From JALYXV01 sp963791545 (lineage in GTDB: Bacteria > Actinomycetota > Acidimicrobiia > Acidimicrobiales > Palsa-688), in contig CAWBSR010000004.1 in the NCBI GenBank assembly GCA_963791545.1, positions 43,106-107,105 of the forward strand: DNA of 64,000 bases, in the 5' to 3' direction. Below are positions 17,280 to 25,885 of this stretch, one piece after another. Numbering within the stretch: position 1 is the stretch's first letter; the number at the start of each line of letters is the position of its first letter. The position numbers and the translations under genes are program-made. A model generated the notes under the pieces. That model was given only the letters and a program-made list of their open reading frames with translations, searched no databases and was not told the origin of the DNA.

Positions 17280-19248
17280 ATGACGCAGCCAACCCCGCCC
17301 GGGTCCTCGGGAACCGAGGGGGCCGCGGCCCGCGTCTTCAACGACCGCTACGAACTGGTCCGCCACGTGGCCCGGGGCGGTATGGCCCAGGTGTACCTGG
17401 CCAAGGATTTGCTGCTCAACCGGCCCGTGGCCCTGAAGGTCTTGTTCCCCGAGTTGTCGGTGGACCGGTCGTTCGTGGAACGCTTCCGCCGGGAGGCCCA
17501 GGCGGCCGCCAACCTCACCCATCCCAACATCGTCTCCATCTACGACTGGGGCGAGGGGGAACACACCTACTTCATCGTGATGGAGTACGTCAACGGGCGC
17601 ACCCTGGCCCAGCTGCTGCGCCAGGGGCCACTTGACGCCGACCAGGCGGCGGCGCTGGGGGCCGACGTCGCCCATGCCTTGAGCTTCGCCCACTCCCACG
17701 GCGTCATCCACCGCGACATCAAGCCCGCCAACGTGCTGATCGACAAGTCGGGCCAGGTCAAGGTGACCGACTTCGGCATCGCCCGGGCAGTAGGCGCCAA
17801 GGAGGGCCTGACCCAGACCGGCACGGTCATGGGGACGGCCACCTATTTCTCGCCCGAGCAGGCCCAGGGACATCCCGTCGACGCCCGCAGCGACGTGTAC
17901 TCGCTCGGGGTGGTGCTCTACGAGATGGTCACCGGGCGGCCCCCCTTCAGCGGTGACAACCCGGTGGCCATCGCCTACAAGCACGTCCGCGAGGAAGCCG
18001 TCCCCCCCTCCCAGGTCAATCGGGCGGTGCCCCACTCGCTCGAGGCGATCATTCTCCAGGCCATGGCCAAGGACCCCAACGACCGCTACCTGTCGGCCGA
18101 CGACCTTCGCGCCGACCTCACCCGCTACGTGCGCGGCAGCGGCGTCCTGGCGCAGCCGGTCCGGCCCGCCGCGGCCGCCGTGACCCCGACCCGGGTCCAG
18201 GGCGGCTACGCCGGGACCCAGGTCCTTCCGGCCGGCGGCGTCGTGGTCCGCACCGGCGGAGCCGGCTCCGGGGCGGGACGGCCGGGCGGTCCCAACACCG
18301 CGGAGCTGGTCACCACCCAGCGGCGCAGCGGCGCCTATGTCGTGGTCCTGATCGTGATGCTGGCCATCCTCGGTGGCCTGTTGTTCCTGCTGGGCAAGCA
18401 GCTGGGCGTCTTCGGCAGCGCCACCGCCAGCCAGGTGGCGGTGCCCATGGACCTGGTCACCAAGTCGGTCGCCGACGCCCGCACCGAGTTGGAGGGGGTA
18501 GGCCTGAAGGCCAACCCCTCGTTGCCGGCGGGCACCGTGACCGCCACCACCCCCGCCGGCGGCACCACCGTCAACAAGGGGTCAACCGTCAACTTGACGG
18601 TGAGCCCCCCTACGGTCCAGGTGCCGGTGCCCAACGTGGTGGGCCAGGACCGCCAGACGGCCGAGAACGCCCTGCTGGCCGCCGGGCTGGTGCCGATGGA
18701 GGGACCGGCGGAGAACTCCGACACCGTCCCCGCCGGCAGTGTGATCAAGACCAATCCGGTGGCAGGCACCCAGGTGCCCAAGAACACCACCGTCACCGTC
18801 ACCCTCTCGCTGGGCAGGGCCCAGGTGAAGATCCCCGACGAGGCCGGCAAGGACCCGGCGAGCGCGGGCGCCGACCTCTCCGCCCTCGGGTTCAAGGTCG
18901 CCAGCGCCGCCGAGGCGTCCAACGCCCAACCGGCCGGCAAGGTGACCCGGACCAGCCCCGCCGCCGGGACATCGGTGGCGTCGGGCTCCGCGGTCACCAT
19001 CTTCGTCTCCTCGGGCACCCAGCAGGTACCGGTCCCCGATGAACGGAACCAGACCGCCCAGGCGGCCCAGTCGGCGCTTCAGTCGGCCGGCTTCGTCGTC
19101 AATGTGGTCAACCAAGCCACCACCAATCCCAACCGGGATGGCATCGTGATCAACCAGAACCCGGCCTCGGGAACCCAGGCCAGGGGGGCGACGGTGACCA
19201 TCACGGTCGGTCAGTTCAGCGGTACCGCCACCACGTCGTCGAACCTGA
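17280..19248 (+). CDS. pknB: PknB-type receptor Ser/Thr kinase with PASTA repeats; as sequenced the frame stays open to 19907
   Basis: Kinase domain ~20-285: ARGGMAQVYLAKD, VALKVL, HRDIKPANVLI, DFGIARA, ATYFSPEQ. A juxtamembrane linker follows, then one transmembrane helix (VVVLIVMLAILGGLLFLLG, ~353-371) and four extracellular PASTA units (~385-650) that in this family sense muropeptides or lipid II. It phosphorylates cell-wall and division proteins; PstP and the FHA proteins of this operon are expected partners. Odd point: the frame does not stop after the last PASTA unit but runs on antisense through trpG into crgA (875 codons). One extra base between 19219 and 19245 would explain this; the frame would then stop at TGA 19246-19248, the end given here. 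Confidence 0.9.
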
Positions 19249-19817
19249 GCCAGCCAGTTACCCATCAGGCGGTGGCCCTCGTCGGTGAGGATCGACTCGG
19301 GATGGAACTGCACCCCCTCGACGGGAAAGTCCCGGTGGCGCAGGCCCATGATGGTCCCGTCCTCGGTCCACGCGGTGACCTCCAGCTGGTCGGGCAGCGA
19401 CGCCGGGTCCACGACCAGGGAGTGGTACCGGGTGGCCCGGAACGGGTCCGGCAGGCCGGCCAGCACCCCCCGGCCGTCGTGATGGACGAGGGACGTCTTG
19501 CCGTGCATGACCGAGTCCGCCCGGACCACCCGGCCCCCGAATACCTGGCCGATGCACTGATGGCCCAGGCACACGCCGAGCACCGGCGTGCCCGCGGCAC
19601 CGAGGACGGAGATCACGCGGTTGCTGGCACCGGCGTCCTCGGGTCGCCCCGGCCCTGGGGAGACGAGCACGCCGTCAGGCGCCAACGCCATCACGCCGTC
19701 GGCATCGATGGCGTCGTGGCGGAAGACCACCGGGTCGGCGCCCAGCTCCCCCAGGTACTGGACCAGGTTGTACACAAAGCTGTCGTAATTGTCGAGAACA
19801 AGTATCCGCGGGGCCAC
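19211..19817 (-). CDS. trpG: Glutamine amidotransferase subunit of anthranilate / aminodeoxychorismate synthase (TrpG/PabA); as sequenced the frame stays open to 18582
   Basis: Starts ATGGCCCCG at 19817 as MAPRILVLDNYDSFVYNLVQ. Class I GATase features are all present: oxyanion segment SPGPGRPEDAG, nucleophile in VLGVCLGHQ (Cys ~79) and the His-Glu pair in VQFHPESIL. It supplies ammonia from glutamine for tryptophan or folate synthesis. The domain ends at about GHRLMGNWLAQ, but no stop follows; the frame continues antisense through the PASTA region of pknB to 18582. The single-base correction proposed for pknB would also end this frame at 19211. Mycobacteria have the same convergent trpG/pknB arrangement. 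Confidence 0.88.
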
Positions 19818-19861
19818 GACCGCGAGGCTAGGCGGCGATCGGCAGGACTAACCTCGGAGTT

Positions 19862-20164
19862 ATGGCGACGAGACGGACCAAGGACGCCCCCAAAGGCGGA
19901 CGGGTGACCCCCAAGGGCGGCCACAAGCCGGTCGCCCGGTCGGTGCCCGCCCCGTCGGGTCGCTACACGCCTCCGATCCCGAAGGAGTACAAGGAGAGCC
20001 CCCGCTGGGTGCCCGTCCTGCTGTTGACGTTCCTCGTGCTCGGCATGTGCACCATCGTGGGCAACTACCTGGGCCTGCTCCCCGGTGGCGCCCAGAACGG
20101 CTACCTGTTCCTGGGGCTGGGCTTGATCACGTGCGGCTTCATTACCGCCACCCGCTACCGGTGA
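19862..20164 (+). CDS. crgA: Cell division protein CrgA
   Basis: 100 residues: a basic N-terminus, PSGRYTPPIPKEYKESPRW just before the first membrane helix (WVPVLLLTFLVLGMCTIVGNY), and a second helix (NGYLFLGLGLITCGFITATRY). This is the two-helix CrgA layout. In Actinobacteria CrgA sits at the division site, contacts FtsZ, FtsQ, FtsI and CwsA, and helps coordinate septum formation. It is divergent from trpG, 44 bp apart, so promoters overlap the 5' ends. Confidence 0.92.
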   Translation: MATRRTKDAPKGGRVTPKGGHKPVARSVPAPSGRYTPPIPKEYKESPRWVPVLLLTFLVLGMCTIVGNYLGLLPGGAQNGYLFLGLGLITCGFITATRYR

Positions 20165-20200
20165 CCCTCAGGTAGACGCAAAGTTACAGGCGTGTGACAC

Positions 20201-20227
20201 TCCCCAACCTTATCCACAGGCTGGGGA
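20201..20227. terminator. Hairpin between convergent genes, with a DnaA-box sequence in the loop
   Basis: TCCCCA at 20201-20206 and TGGGGA at 20222-20227 form a 6-bp stem, extended by two more pairs after a mismatch. The loop is exactly TTATCCACA (20210-20218), the consensus DnaA box. The site separates crgA from the convergent small gene ending at 20232, so a bidirectional terminator is the plainest reading. No T-tract follows. Confidence 0.4.
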
Positions 20228-20231
20228 GAAG

Positions 20232-20480
20232 TCACTCGATGGTGGGGGCCAGCAGATTCATGTCCTCCAGACAGTGCCTGGGGGGCGCCGGCAGGTCCTC
20301 GCCCGCCTTGGTCATCCGCACCTGGGCCCCGCAAATGGCGCACTCGTATTTCAGATTCACCCGGCGCAGCTCCCCTTCATCGGGGGCGGGCACGGGCGTG
20401 GCCAGGGCCCGCAGGAAGAACACCCCGATGCGGATGATGACCGCGAAGGCCACCAAGGCGACGATGATCTTGATCACCAT
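20232..20480 (-). CDS. Small membrane protein with zinc-ribbon-like tail
   Basis: 82 residues. One N-terminal transmembrane helix (IIVALVAFAVIIRIGVFFLRAL) is followed by a linker and a cytoplasmic or outer tail carrying CAICG and a later CLED (C-x2-C...C), plus His in PPRHC that could complete a metal site. Function unknown. It starts ATG at 20480, 25 bp downstream of the thiolase stop on the same strand, so it may be the last gene of the thiolase transcript. Confidence 0.6.
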   Translation of the reverse strand: MVIKIIVALVAFAVIIRIGVFFLRALATPVPAPDEGELRRVNLKYECAICGAQVRMTKAGEDLPAPPRHCLEDMNLLAPTIE

Positions 20481-20505
20481 GGGCGGCGCTCCTCTCCGCT
20501 GACCG

Positions 20506-21711
20506 CTAACCCAGGCGCTCGATGATCATGGCGTTGGCCAGGCCGCCGCCCTCGCACATGGTCTGGAGGCCGTAACGGCCACCGCGACGTTCCAGCTCGT
20601 TCAACAGGGTCGCCAGAAGTTTGGTTCCCGACGCCCCCAGGGGGTGCCCCAGGGCGATGGCACCCCCGTTGACGTTCACCCGGGACAGGTCGGCGTGGTG
20701 CTCTTTTTCCCATGCCAACACCACACAGGCGAAGGCCTCGTTGATCTCGATCAAGTCGATGTCGTCGAGTTTCAGCTTGGCCCGCTCCAGGACCTGGGTG
20801 GTGGCCGGGATGGGACCGGTGAGCATGGTGACCGGGTCCACGCCGGCCAGGGCGAAGCTGTGGAACCGGGCCCGGGGGGTGAGCCCCAGGGTGGCGGCCC
20901 GTTCCTCGCTCATGATGAGCACCGCCGAGGCGCCGTCGGTGATCTGCGACGAGTTGCCCGCCGTCACCTTGCCCCCCTCGCCCTCGGGCCGGAAGGCGGT
21001 CTTTAGGTTGGCCAGCGTCTCCACCGTCGTGCCGGGCCGGATCCCCTCGTCGCGGGTCAACAGCCCGTCGGGCTCGATGACCTGGCCGCTGTCGCGGTCG
21101 CGGACCTTCATCTGCACCGGGATGATCTCGTGGTCGAATCGCCCCTCCTCGGTGGCGGCCTGAGCCAGCCCCTGGCTGCGGGCACCAAAGGCGTCCAGGT
21201 CGGTGCGCGACAGGCCCCAGCGGTCGGCGATCATCTCCGCCGAGATCCCCTGGGGCACGAGGCCTCCGGCCGGCTCGTAGCGGGCCATCATCCGGGGCCC
21301 GAAGGGGATCCCGGTATTGGGGGCGAACATGGTGGCCCCCATCGGCACCAGGCTCATCACCTCGACGCCGGCCGCGATCACCACGTCATAGGCGCCCGCC
21401 ATGACCCCCTGGGCCGCGAAGTGCACGCTCTGCTGGGACGACCCGCACTGGCGGTCGATGGTCGTCGCCGGCACCGACTCCGGGAAGCCGGCCGCCAGCA
21501 CCGCGTTGCGGGCCACGTTGACGCCCTGGGCGCCGATCTGCATGACGCAGCCCATGATCACATCGTCCACCGTCGCCGGGTCGAGGTCGTTGCGCTCGAC
21601 CAGGGCGGTCAGGGTTTCCGCAGCCAGGTCGGCGGGGTGCCAGCCCGACAGCTTGCCGTTGCGCTTGCCTCCCGCGGTCCTTACCGCGTCCACGATGACT
21701 GCTGCGGGCAT
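20506..21711 (-). CDS. Acetyl-CoA acetyltransferase / thiolase
   Basis: Start ATG 21711 chosen because GAAGGAGGG lies 5-6 bp upstream; an in-frame ATG at 21756 lies in the terminator. 401 residues. Thiolase signatures: nucleophile Cys in TIDRQCGSSQQ (~87), EINEAFA, GGAIALGHPLGASG with the catalytic His, and CEGGGLANA with the second Cys. It either condenses two acetyl-CoA or performs the last step of beta-oxidation; the sequence alone does not decide. No other fatty-acid gene is adjacent. Confidence 0.9.
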   Translation of the reverse strand: MPAAVIVDAVRTAGGKRNGKLSGWHPADLAAETLTALVERNDLDPATVDDVIMGCVMQIGAQGVNVARNAVLAAGFPESVPATTIDRQCGSSQQSVHFAAQGVMAGAYDVVIAAGVEVMSLVPMGATMFAPNTGIPFGPRMMARYEPAGGLVPQGISAEMIADRWGLSRTDLDAFGARSQGLAQAATEEGRFDHEIIPVQMKVRDRDSGQVIEPDGLLTRDEGIRPGTTVETLANLKTAFRPEGEGGKVTAGNSSQITDGASAVLIMSEERAATLGLTPRARFHSFALAGVDPVTMLTGPIPATTQVLERAKLKLDDIDLIEINEAFACVVLAWEKEHHADLSRVNVNGGAIALGHPLGASGTKLLATLLNELERRGGRYGLQTMCEGGGLANAMIIERLG

Positions 21712-21751
21712 GGGCCCTCCTTCAGGGTCGGGACCATCTTTCCCCAAAATT

Positions 21752-21786
21752 GGCAAGAGCCGAGGTCGGTGACCCCGGCTCTTGCC
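21752..21786 (-). terminator. Intrinsic terminator after the peroxiredoxin gene
   Basis: Perfect 11-bp inverted repeat GGCAAGAGCCG / CGGCTCTTGCC. Read on the minus strand it is followed by AATTTTGGGG, a short T-run. It lies 18 bp past the peroxiredoxin stop and upstream of the thiolase start, so it separates those two transcripts. Confidence 0.8.
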
Positions 21787-21803
21787 TCAGTTGCGCCGCT
21801 TGA

Positions 21804-22439
21804 TTACAGGTTGGGCTGCGGGGTGAGGCGGAGGTAGGGCTTTTTGGCGTCCCAACCCTTGGGGAACTTGTCCTTGGCGGCCTCATCGGAGACCGCGGGG
21901 ACGATGATGACGTCCTCGCCCCACTGCCAGTCGGCGGGGGTCGACACCTGGTAGCCGGCCGTCAGCTGCAGCGAGTCGATGACCCGCAGGATCTCCTGGA
22001 AGTTGCGCCCCGTGCTCTGGGGATAGGTGATCATGAGCTTGACCTTCTTGTCGGGGCCGACGACGAAGACCGACCGCACGGTGACGGTGTCGCCGGCGTT
22101 GGGGTGGATCATGCCGTAGAGGTCGGCGACCTTGCGGTCCGGGTCGGCGATGATCGGGAAGTTGACGGTCGTGTTCTGGGTCTCGTTGATGTCGGGGACC
22201 CAGCGCTCATGAGACTCGAGCGGGTCGACGCTGATGGCGATCACCTTGGCGTTGCGCTTGGCGAAGTCGTCCTTCAGCTTGGCCACGGTGCCAAGTTCGG
22301 TGGTACATACCGGGGTGAAGTCCTTGGGGTGGGAGAACAGCACACCCCAACCGTCGCCCAGCCACTCGTGAAACACGATGGTGCCTTCGGTGGTGTCCGC
22401 GGTGAAGTCGGGAGCTACGTCCCCGAGCTGGAGAGCCAT
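21804..22439 (-). CDS. 1-Cys peroxiredoxin (Prx6 family)
   Basis: Start ATG 22439 (MALQLGDVAPDF), preceded by AGGAGG at good spacing. 211 residues. Peroxidatic Cys ~45 in HPKDFTPVCTTE, with the Prx6-type C-terminal extension (LTAGYQVSTPADWQWGEDVIIVP). There is no resolving Cys in the usual 2-Cys position. It reduces hydrogen peroxide and organic hydroperoxides in the cytoplasm. Monocistronic by layout: divergent from mscS, with its own terminator at 21752-21786. Confidence 0.95.
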   Translation of the reverse strand: MALQLGDVAPDFTADTTEGTIVFHEWLGDGWGVLFSHPKDFTPVCTTELGTVAKLKDDFAKRNAKVIAISVDPLESHERWVPDINETQNTTVNFPIIADPDRKVADLYGMIHPNAGDTVTVRSVFVVGPDKKVKLMITYPQSTGRNFQEILRVIDSLQLTAGYQVSTPADWQWGEDVIIVPAVSDEAAKDKFPKGWDAKKPYLRLTPQPNL

Positions 22440-22548
22440 TCGGTGGTTCCTCCTGAAAATGTCCGGTCTCGTTTCCTGGTCCACCCTACCGCCGCCCCGA
22501 ATGAATGTCGACCGGTTGACTCAGGAATCGGTCGGGTAGGCTCGACGG

Positions 22549-23532
22549 ATGCCCAGCGGCGGCACCATCTACGACTTCCTCACCGACCACGGGGTGTCGA
22601 CAGGGACCGCCCACACCATCCAGTCCCTCTCGGTGGCGCCGCTGCGCATCGCGGTGGTCGTGGTCGTCGCCTTCCTCGTCGCCCGCCTGGTCCCCCGCAG
22701 CACCCGGAGGATGATCCGGTCGCTGCAACTCCGGACCCCCCTCCGAATGACGTCACCCCGGGCCGCGGAGCGGGCCAGCACGGTGGGAACGGTGCTGGCC
22801 GGCATCTTCCGCACCCTCGTCTGGGTCATTGCCTTCCTGACCATCTTGGGGATCATCGGCATCAACCTGGGACCGTTCGTAGCCACGGCCACCGTCATCG
22901 GCGCCGCGGTCGGCTTCGGCGCCCAGTCGCTGGTCAAGGACTTCCTGTCGGGCATGTTGATCGTGATCGAGGATCAGTACGGGGTGGGCGACACCATCAC
23001 CACCAACGACCTGACCGGGACGGTAGAGGGCCTCAACCTGCGCACCACCCGGATCCGGGTGGCCGACGGGACGGTGTGGTACGTCGCCAACGGCGAGATC
23101 CGCAAGGTGGGCAACGCCTCTGAGGACTACAACCAGGCGGTCGTGGACATCGTGGTGCCCCCGGGCACCGACCTGTCCAAGGTGGAGGCGCTGGCCTCCG
23201 AGGAGGCGGCCGCCCTGGCCGGCGACGGCGCGTGGGAGGCCAAGATCCTCGAGCCGCCCTCGGTCCTCGGGGTCCAGGGGGTGGCCGCCGACGGCATCAC
23301 CATCCGGGTGGTGGCCAAGACCGCGGTCGGCGCCCATTTCGCGGTGGCCCGGGAGCTGCGGGCCCGCATCACCGAGCGCCTCCGCCGCGAGGCCGTGGCC
23401 TGGAACCCCGCTGCCACCGCCGCCGCCGGGACCAGTGACGCGCCGGCGGCACCGGCGGCACCGGCCGCACCCGCACCCGCAACCGACGCCGCGGCGGCGC
23501 CGGCCGCAGCCGCCACTGATGGGCCGGTCTGA
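22549..23532 (+). CDS. MscS-family mechanosensitive ion channel
   Basis: 327 residues. Two to three transmembrane helices lead to the pore-lining segment VIGAAVGFGAQSLVKDFLSG, the Gly/Ala-rich TM3 of MscS. The beta domain follows (GDTITTNDLTGTVEGLNLRTTRIRVADGTVWYVANGEI) and then the alpha/beta domain. The C-terminus is a ~45-residue Ala/Pro tail. It is expected to open under membrane tension during osmotic downshock. Convergent with the VIT-family gene across a 17-bp inverted repeat. Confidence 0.92.
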   Translation: MPSGGTIYDFLTDHGVSTGTAHTIQSLSVAPLRIAVVVVVAFLVARLVPRSTRRMIRSLQLRTPLRMTSPRAAERASTVGTVLAGIFRTLVWVIAFLTILGIIGINLGPFVATATVIGAAVGFGAQSLVKDFLSGMLIVIEDQYGVGDTITTNDLTGTVEGLNLRTTRIRVADGTVWYVANGEIRKVGNASEDYNQAVVDIVVPPGTDLSKVEALASEEAAALAGDGAWEAKILEPPSVLGVQGVAADGITIRVVAKTAVGAHFAVARELRARITERLRREAVAWNPAATAAAGTSDAPAAPAAPAAPAPATDAAAAPAAAATDGPV

Positions 23533-23535
23533 GAG

Positions 23536-23581
23536 CGTTTTGCCAAAAAGTGATGTCCTGACAACACTTTTTGGCAAAACG
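23536..23581. terminator. Perfect 17-bp inverted repeat between convergent genes, probable bidirectional terminator
   Basis: CGTTTTGCCAAAAAGTG and its exact complement flank a 12-nt loop. The element starts 3 bp after mscS stops and ends 7 bp before the VIT-family gene's stop, so it ends both transcripts if it is a terminator. The arms are A/T-rich and carry the T-runs inside the stem rather than after it. Confidence 0.65.
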
Positions 23582-23588
23582 GTCCCTG

Positions 23589-24326
23589 TCAGCCGAGTCG
23601 AGTGCCCACCAGGGCGCCCAGCCCGTAGGTGACGCTCGCGGCGGCTATGGTCACGATGAGCTGGCGGACGGAGCTGTGAACCCAGGACCGGCCCGTGTAG
23701 CGGGACAGGGCGACGCCGATCAGGACGGCCGCCACCGCCCCGACCATCATGGAGATCAGGACCGCGGTCGTGCCGTGGACGAAGAACCACGGCAGCAAGG
23801 GCACCAGGGCACCGACCGCGAAGCTGCCGGCCGAGGCTCCCGCCGCCTGGTACGGGTTACCGAGCGAGCTGGGGTCGACGCCGAGTTCCTCCCGGGCGTG
23901 GGTTTCCAGAGCCAGTTCCGGAGTGCGCATCATTTCCTCGGCCAGCTCGTCGGCCACCCCGGGATCGACCCCCCGGGAGGCGTACAGCTGGGACAGCTCG
24001 GCCCGCTCGGCGTCGGGCGAGCGCTTGAGCTCGATCCGCTCCATCTCCAGCTCCCGCTGCAGCAACTCCTGCTGGGCCTTCATGGAAACGTATTCACCGG
24101 CCGCCATCGAGAATGCCCCCGCGGCCAGCCCGGCCAGGCCGGCCAGCCGGACCGACCCGGGCCCGGTGTTGGCCCCTGCCACTCCCAAGATGAGCGAGAC
24201 GTTGGTGACCAGGCCGTCGCTCACGCCGAGCACGGCCGCCCGGGCGGCACCGCCTTGGATGTCGCGGTGGTGACTCTCGGGCGGTTCGGGAAGGGACTTG
24301 TTGCGAGGCGTGCTCGGTGCAGTCAT
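23589..24326 (-). CDS. VIT1/CCC1-family (DUF125) membrane transporter
   Basis: Start taken at ATG 24326 (MTAPSTPRNK). 245 residues. After a hydrophilic N-terminus comes AAVLGVSDGLVTNVSLILGVAGA, the signature first helix of VIT/CCC1 proteins. AGAFSMAAGEYVSMKAQ follows, then a charged cytosolic helical domain, then three C-terminal helices (LVPLLPWFFV, LISMMVGAVAAVLIGVAL, LIVTIAAASVTYGLGALVG). Family members move Fe2+ or Mn2+ out of the cytoplasm. Substrate and direction are inferred from family only. Confidence 0.88.
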   Translation of the reverse strand: MTAPSTPRNKSLPEPPESHHRDIQGGAARAAVLGVSDGLVTNVSLILGVAGANTGPGSVRLAGLAGLAAGAFSMAAGEYVSMKAQQELLQRELEMERIELKRSPDAERAELSQLYASRGVDPGVADELAEEMMRTPELALETHAREELGVDPSSLGNPYQAAGASAGSFAVGALVPLLPWFFVHGTTAVLISMMVGAVAAVLIGVALSRYTGRSWVHSSVRQLIVTIAAASVTYGLGALVGTRLG

Positions 24327-24595
24327 CTGATGACTCCGATGATCGTGAGAGTGACGAAGAGGTTGAACAATCGGGGCCCCCACGGCGGCAATGATGGTAA
24401 CAACGGCGACACCAACGGTGTTCCCCCGCTGGCCGTTGATGATGCGGGTATTGCTCCCGGAGAAACGAGTGCCGCTGAGGGGCGGGGCGTTACCAGCCGG
24501 GGGGTGGTTGGCTGCCGGCGTCCCAGGCCATTGGACTGAACGTACCCGTCCCGGGTCGTTCCATATACCTGCGGGATTTCGGTCATGCTCGTCTC

Positions 24596-25885
24596 GTGCG
24601 GACCATGCGGGTGACCGTGAGCCGGCTCGACCGGCACCACTGGTTCCTGCTGATCCTTCTCGGGTCGGCGTCGTTCTTCCAGGGTTATGACCTCAACCTG
24701 GTGGCGGTGGCCCTGAAGCAGATCCGGGCCACGTTCGGCCTGACCCAGTCCAGCGCCTCGCTGTGGCTGGGGGTCCTGTACCTGGGGGCCCTCCCGGCGG
24801 TGTACCTGACCCGCCAGGCCGACCGCCAGGGCCGCCGGGCGGTACTCATGCTTTCTGTCCTCGGCTATTCAATCGCCACCGGCGTGACCGCCCTGGCCCC
24901 GACCATCGCGGTGTTCGCGGGCTGCCAATTCCTCGCCCGAGGCTTCCTGGGGACCGAACAGGCGGTGGCCTGGACGATGGTGGCCGAGGAACTTCCGGCA
25001 TCGTCGCGGGGGCTCGGGTTCGGCTTCCTCGCCATGTTGGCGGCGCTCGGCGTGGGGGCCAGCTCCATCCTGTACGGCCCCGTCGGGCTGCCCTGGCGGT
25101 GGCTCTACGCCGTGGCCGCCCCGCCCCTCCTCGGATTGGCGGTGCTGCGCCGCCGGCTGCCGGAAAGCCAGCGCTTCGTGCAGGCCCGCCAGGCCGGGGT
25201 GCTGGCCGATCGGTGGCGCCAGATCCTGCAACCCCCCAACCGGCGCTGGCTGGTCCTGCTGTCGGCCACCGCCATGCTGGGTGCTCTCACGACGCACGCG
25301 GTGGCGTTGGCGCCCGACTTCCTGCAGACCCAGCGACATTTGTCTTCGGCGACGGTGGGGTGGCTGGTGACCCTGGGCGGGATACCGGCGATCCTGGTTC
25401 AGCTGGCCGCGGGTCCCCTGTCGGACCACTTCGGGCGCAAGGTGGTGGGGTGCTCCTTCGCCGGCTTGGCGGTGATCGGGGCGCTGTTGTTCTTCTTCGT
25501 CGCCCGCAGCCCGCTGGCCTTCGTGGGCTGCATCGCCCTCACCCTGAGCGGCACCCTGGGGGCTCGCCCCGCTTTGGGGGCCTTCACCTCAGAGCTGTTC
25601 ACCACGCCCATGCGAGCCTTCGGTGGCGCTGCGGTGTCGGTTTCCATCGTGATCGGCGAGGTGATCAGCCTGGGCCTGGGCGCAATGCTGCTCCGGGTGT
25701 TCGGGAACCTCCCCGATGTGGTGGCCATCTTGATACTGGGGCCGATCAGCGTGATCTTCATCGTGGCCCGTTTCTTCCCCGAGACCAAGGGGCGGGAGTT
25801 GGAGGAGATCAACCTGGCTCTGGTGGGCCCGCCGGTGGTGGCACCGCCGGTCGTGGTGACGACGCCCGATGCTCAGCACCCCTAG
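24596..25885 (+). CDS. MFS transporter, sugar/metabolite:H+ symporter-like
   Basis: 429 residues with twelve predicted transmembrane helices. MFS motif A occurs as RQADRQGRRA between helices 2 and 3 and again as GPLSDHFGRKVV between 8 and 9. PETKGRELEEI after helix 12 is the family's sugar-porter-type ending. The start may be GTG 24596 or ATG 24605. Substrate unknown. The stop overlaps by 4 bp the convergent end of the SGNH-hydrolase gene. Confidence 0.87.
   Translation: MRTMRVTVSRLDRHHWFLLILLGSASFFQGYDLNLVAVALKQIRATFGLTQSSASLWLGVLYLGALPAVYLTRQADRQGRRAVLMLSVLGYSIATGVTALAPTIAVFAGCQFLARGFLGTEQAVAWTMVAEELPASSRGLGFGFLAMLAALGVGASSILYGPVGLPWRWLYAVAAPPLLGLAVLRRRLPESQRFVQARQAGVLADRWRQILQPPNRRWLVLLSATAMLGALTTHAVALAPDFLQTQRHLSSATVGWLVTLGGIPAILVQLAAGPLSDHFGRKVVGCSFAGLAVIGALLFFFVARSPLAFVGCIALTLSGTLGARPALGAFTSELFTTPMRAFGGAAVSVSIVIGEVISLGLGAMLLRVFGNLPDVVAILILGPISVIFIVARFFPETKGRELEEINLALVGPPVVAPPVVVTTPDAQHP

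Noticed and set aside
18582..19210. C-terminal extension of the nominal TrpG frame
   Set aside because: Antisense of the PASTA repeats; TrpG/PabA proteins end at about 190-200 residues.
19249..19907. C-terminal 220 residues of the nominal 875-codon kinase frame
   Set aside because: Antisense of the conserved TrpG catalytic domain and overlapping crgA; no PASTA or other domain, so not treated as real protein.
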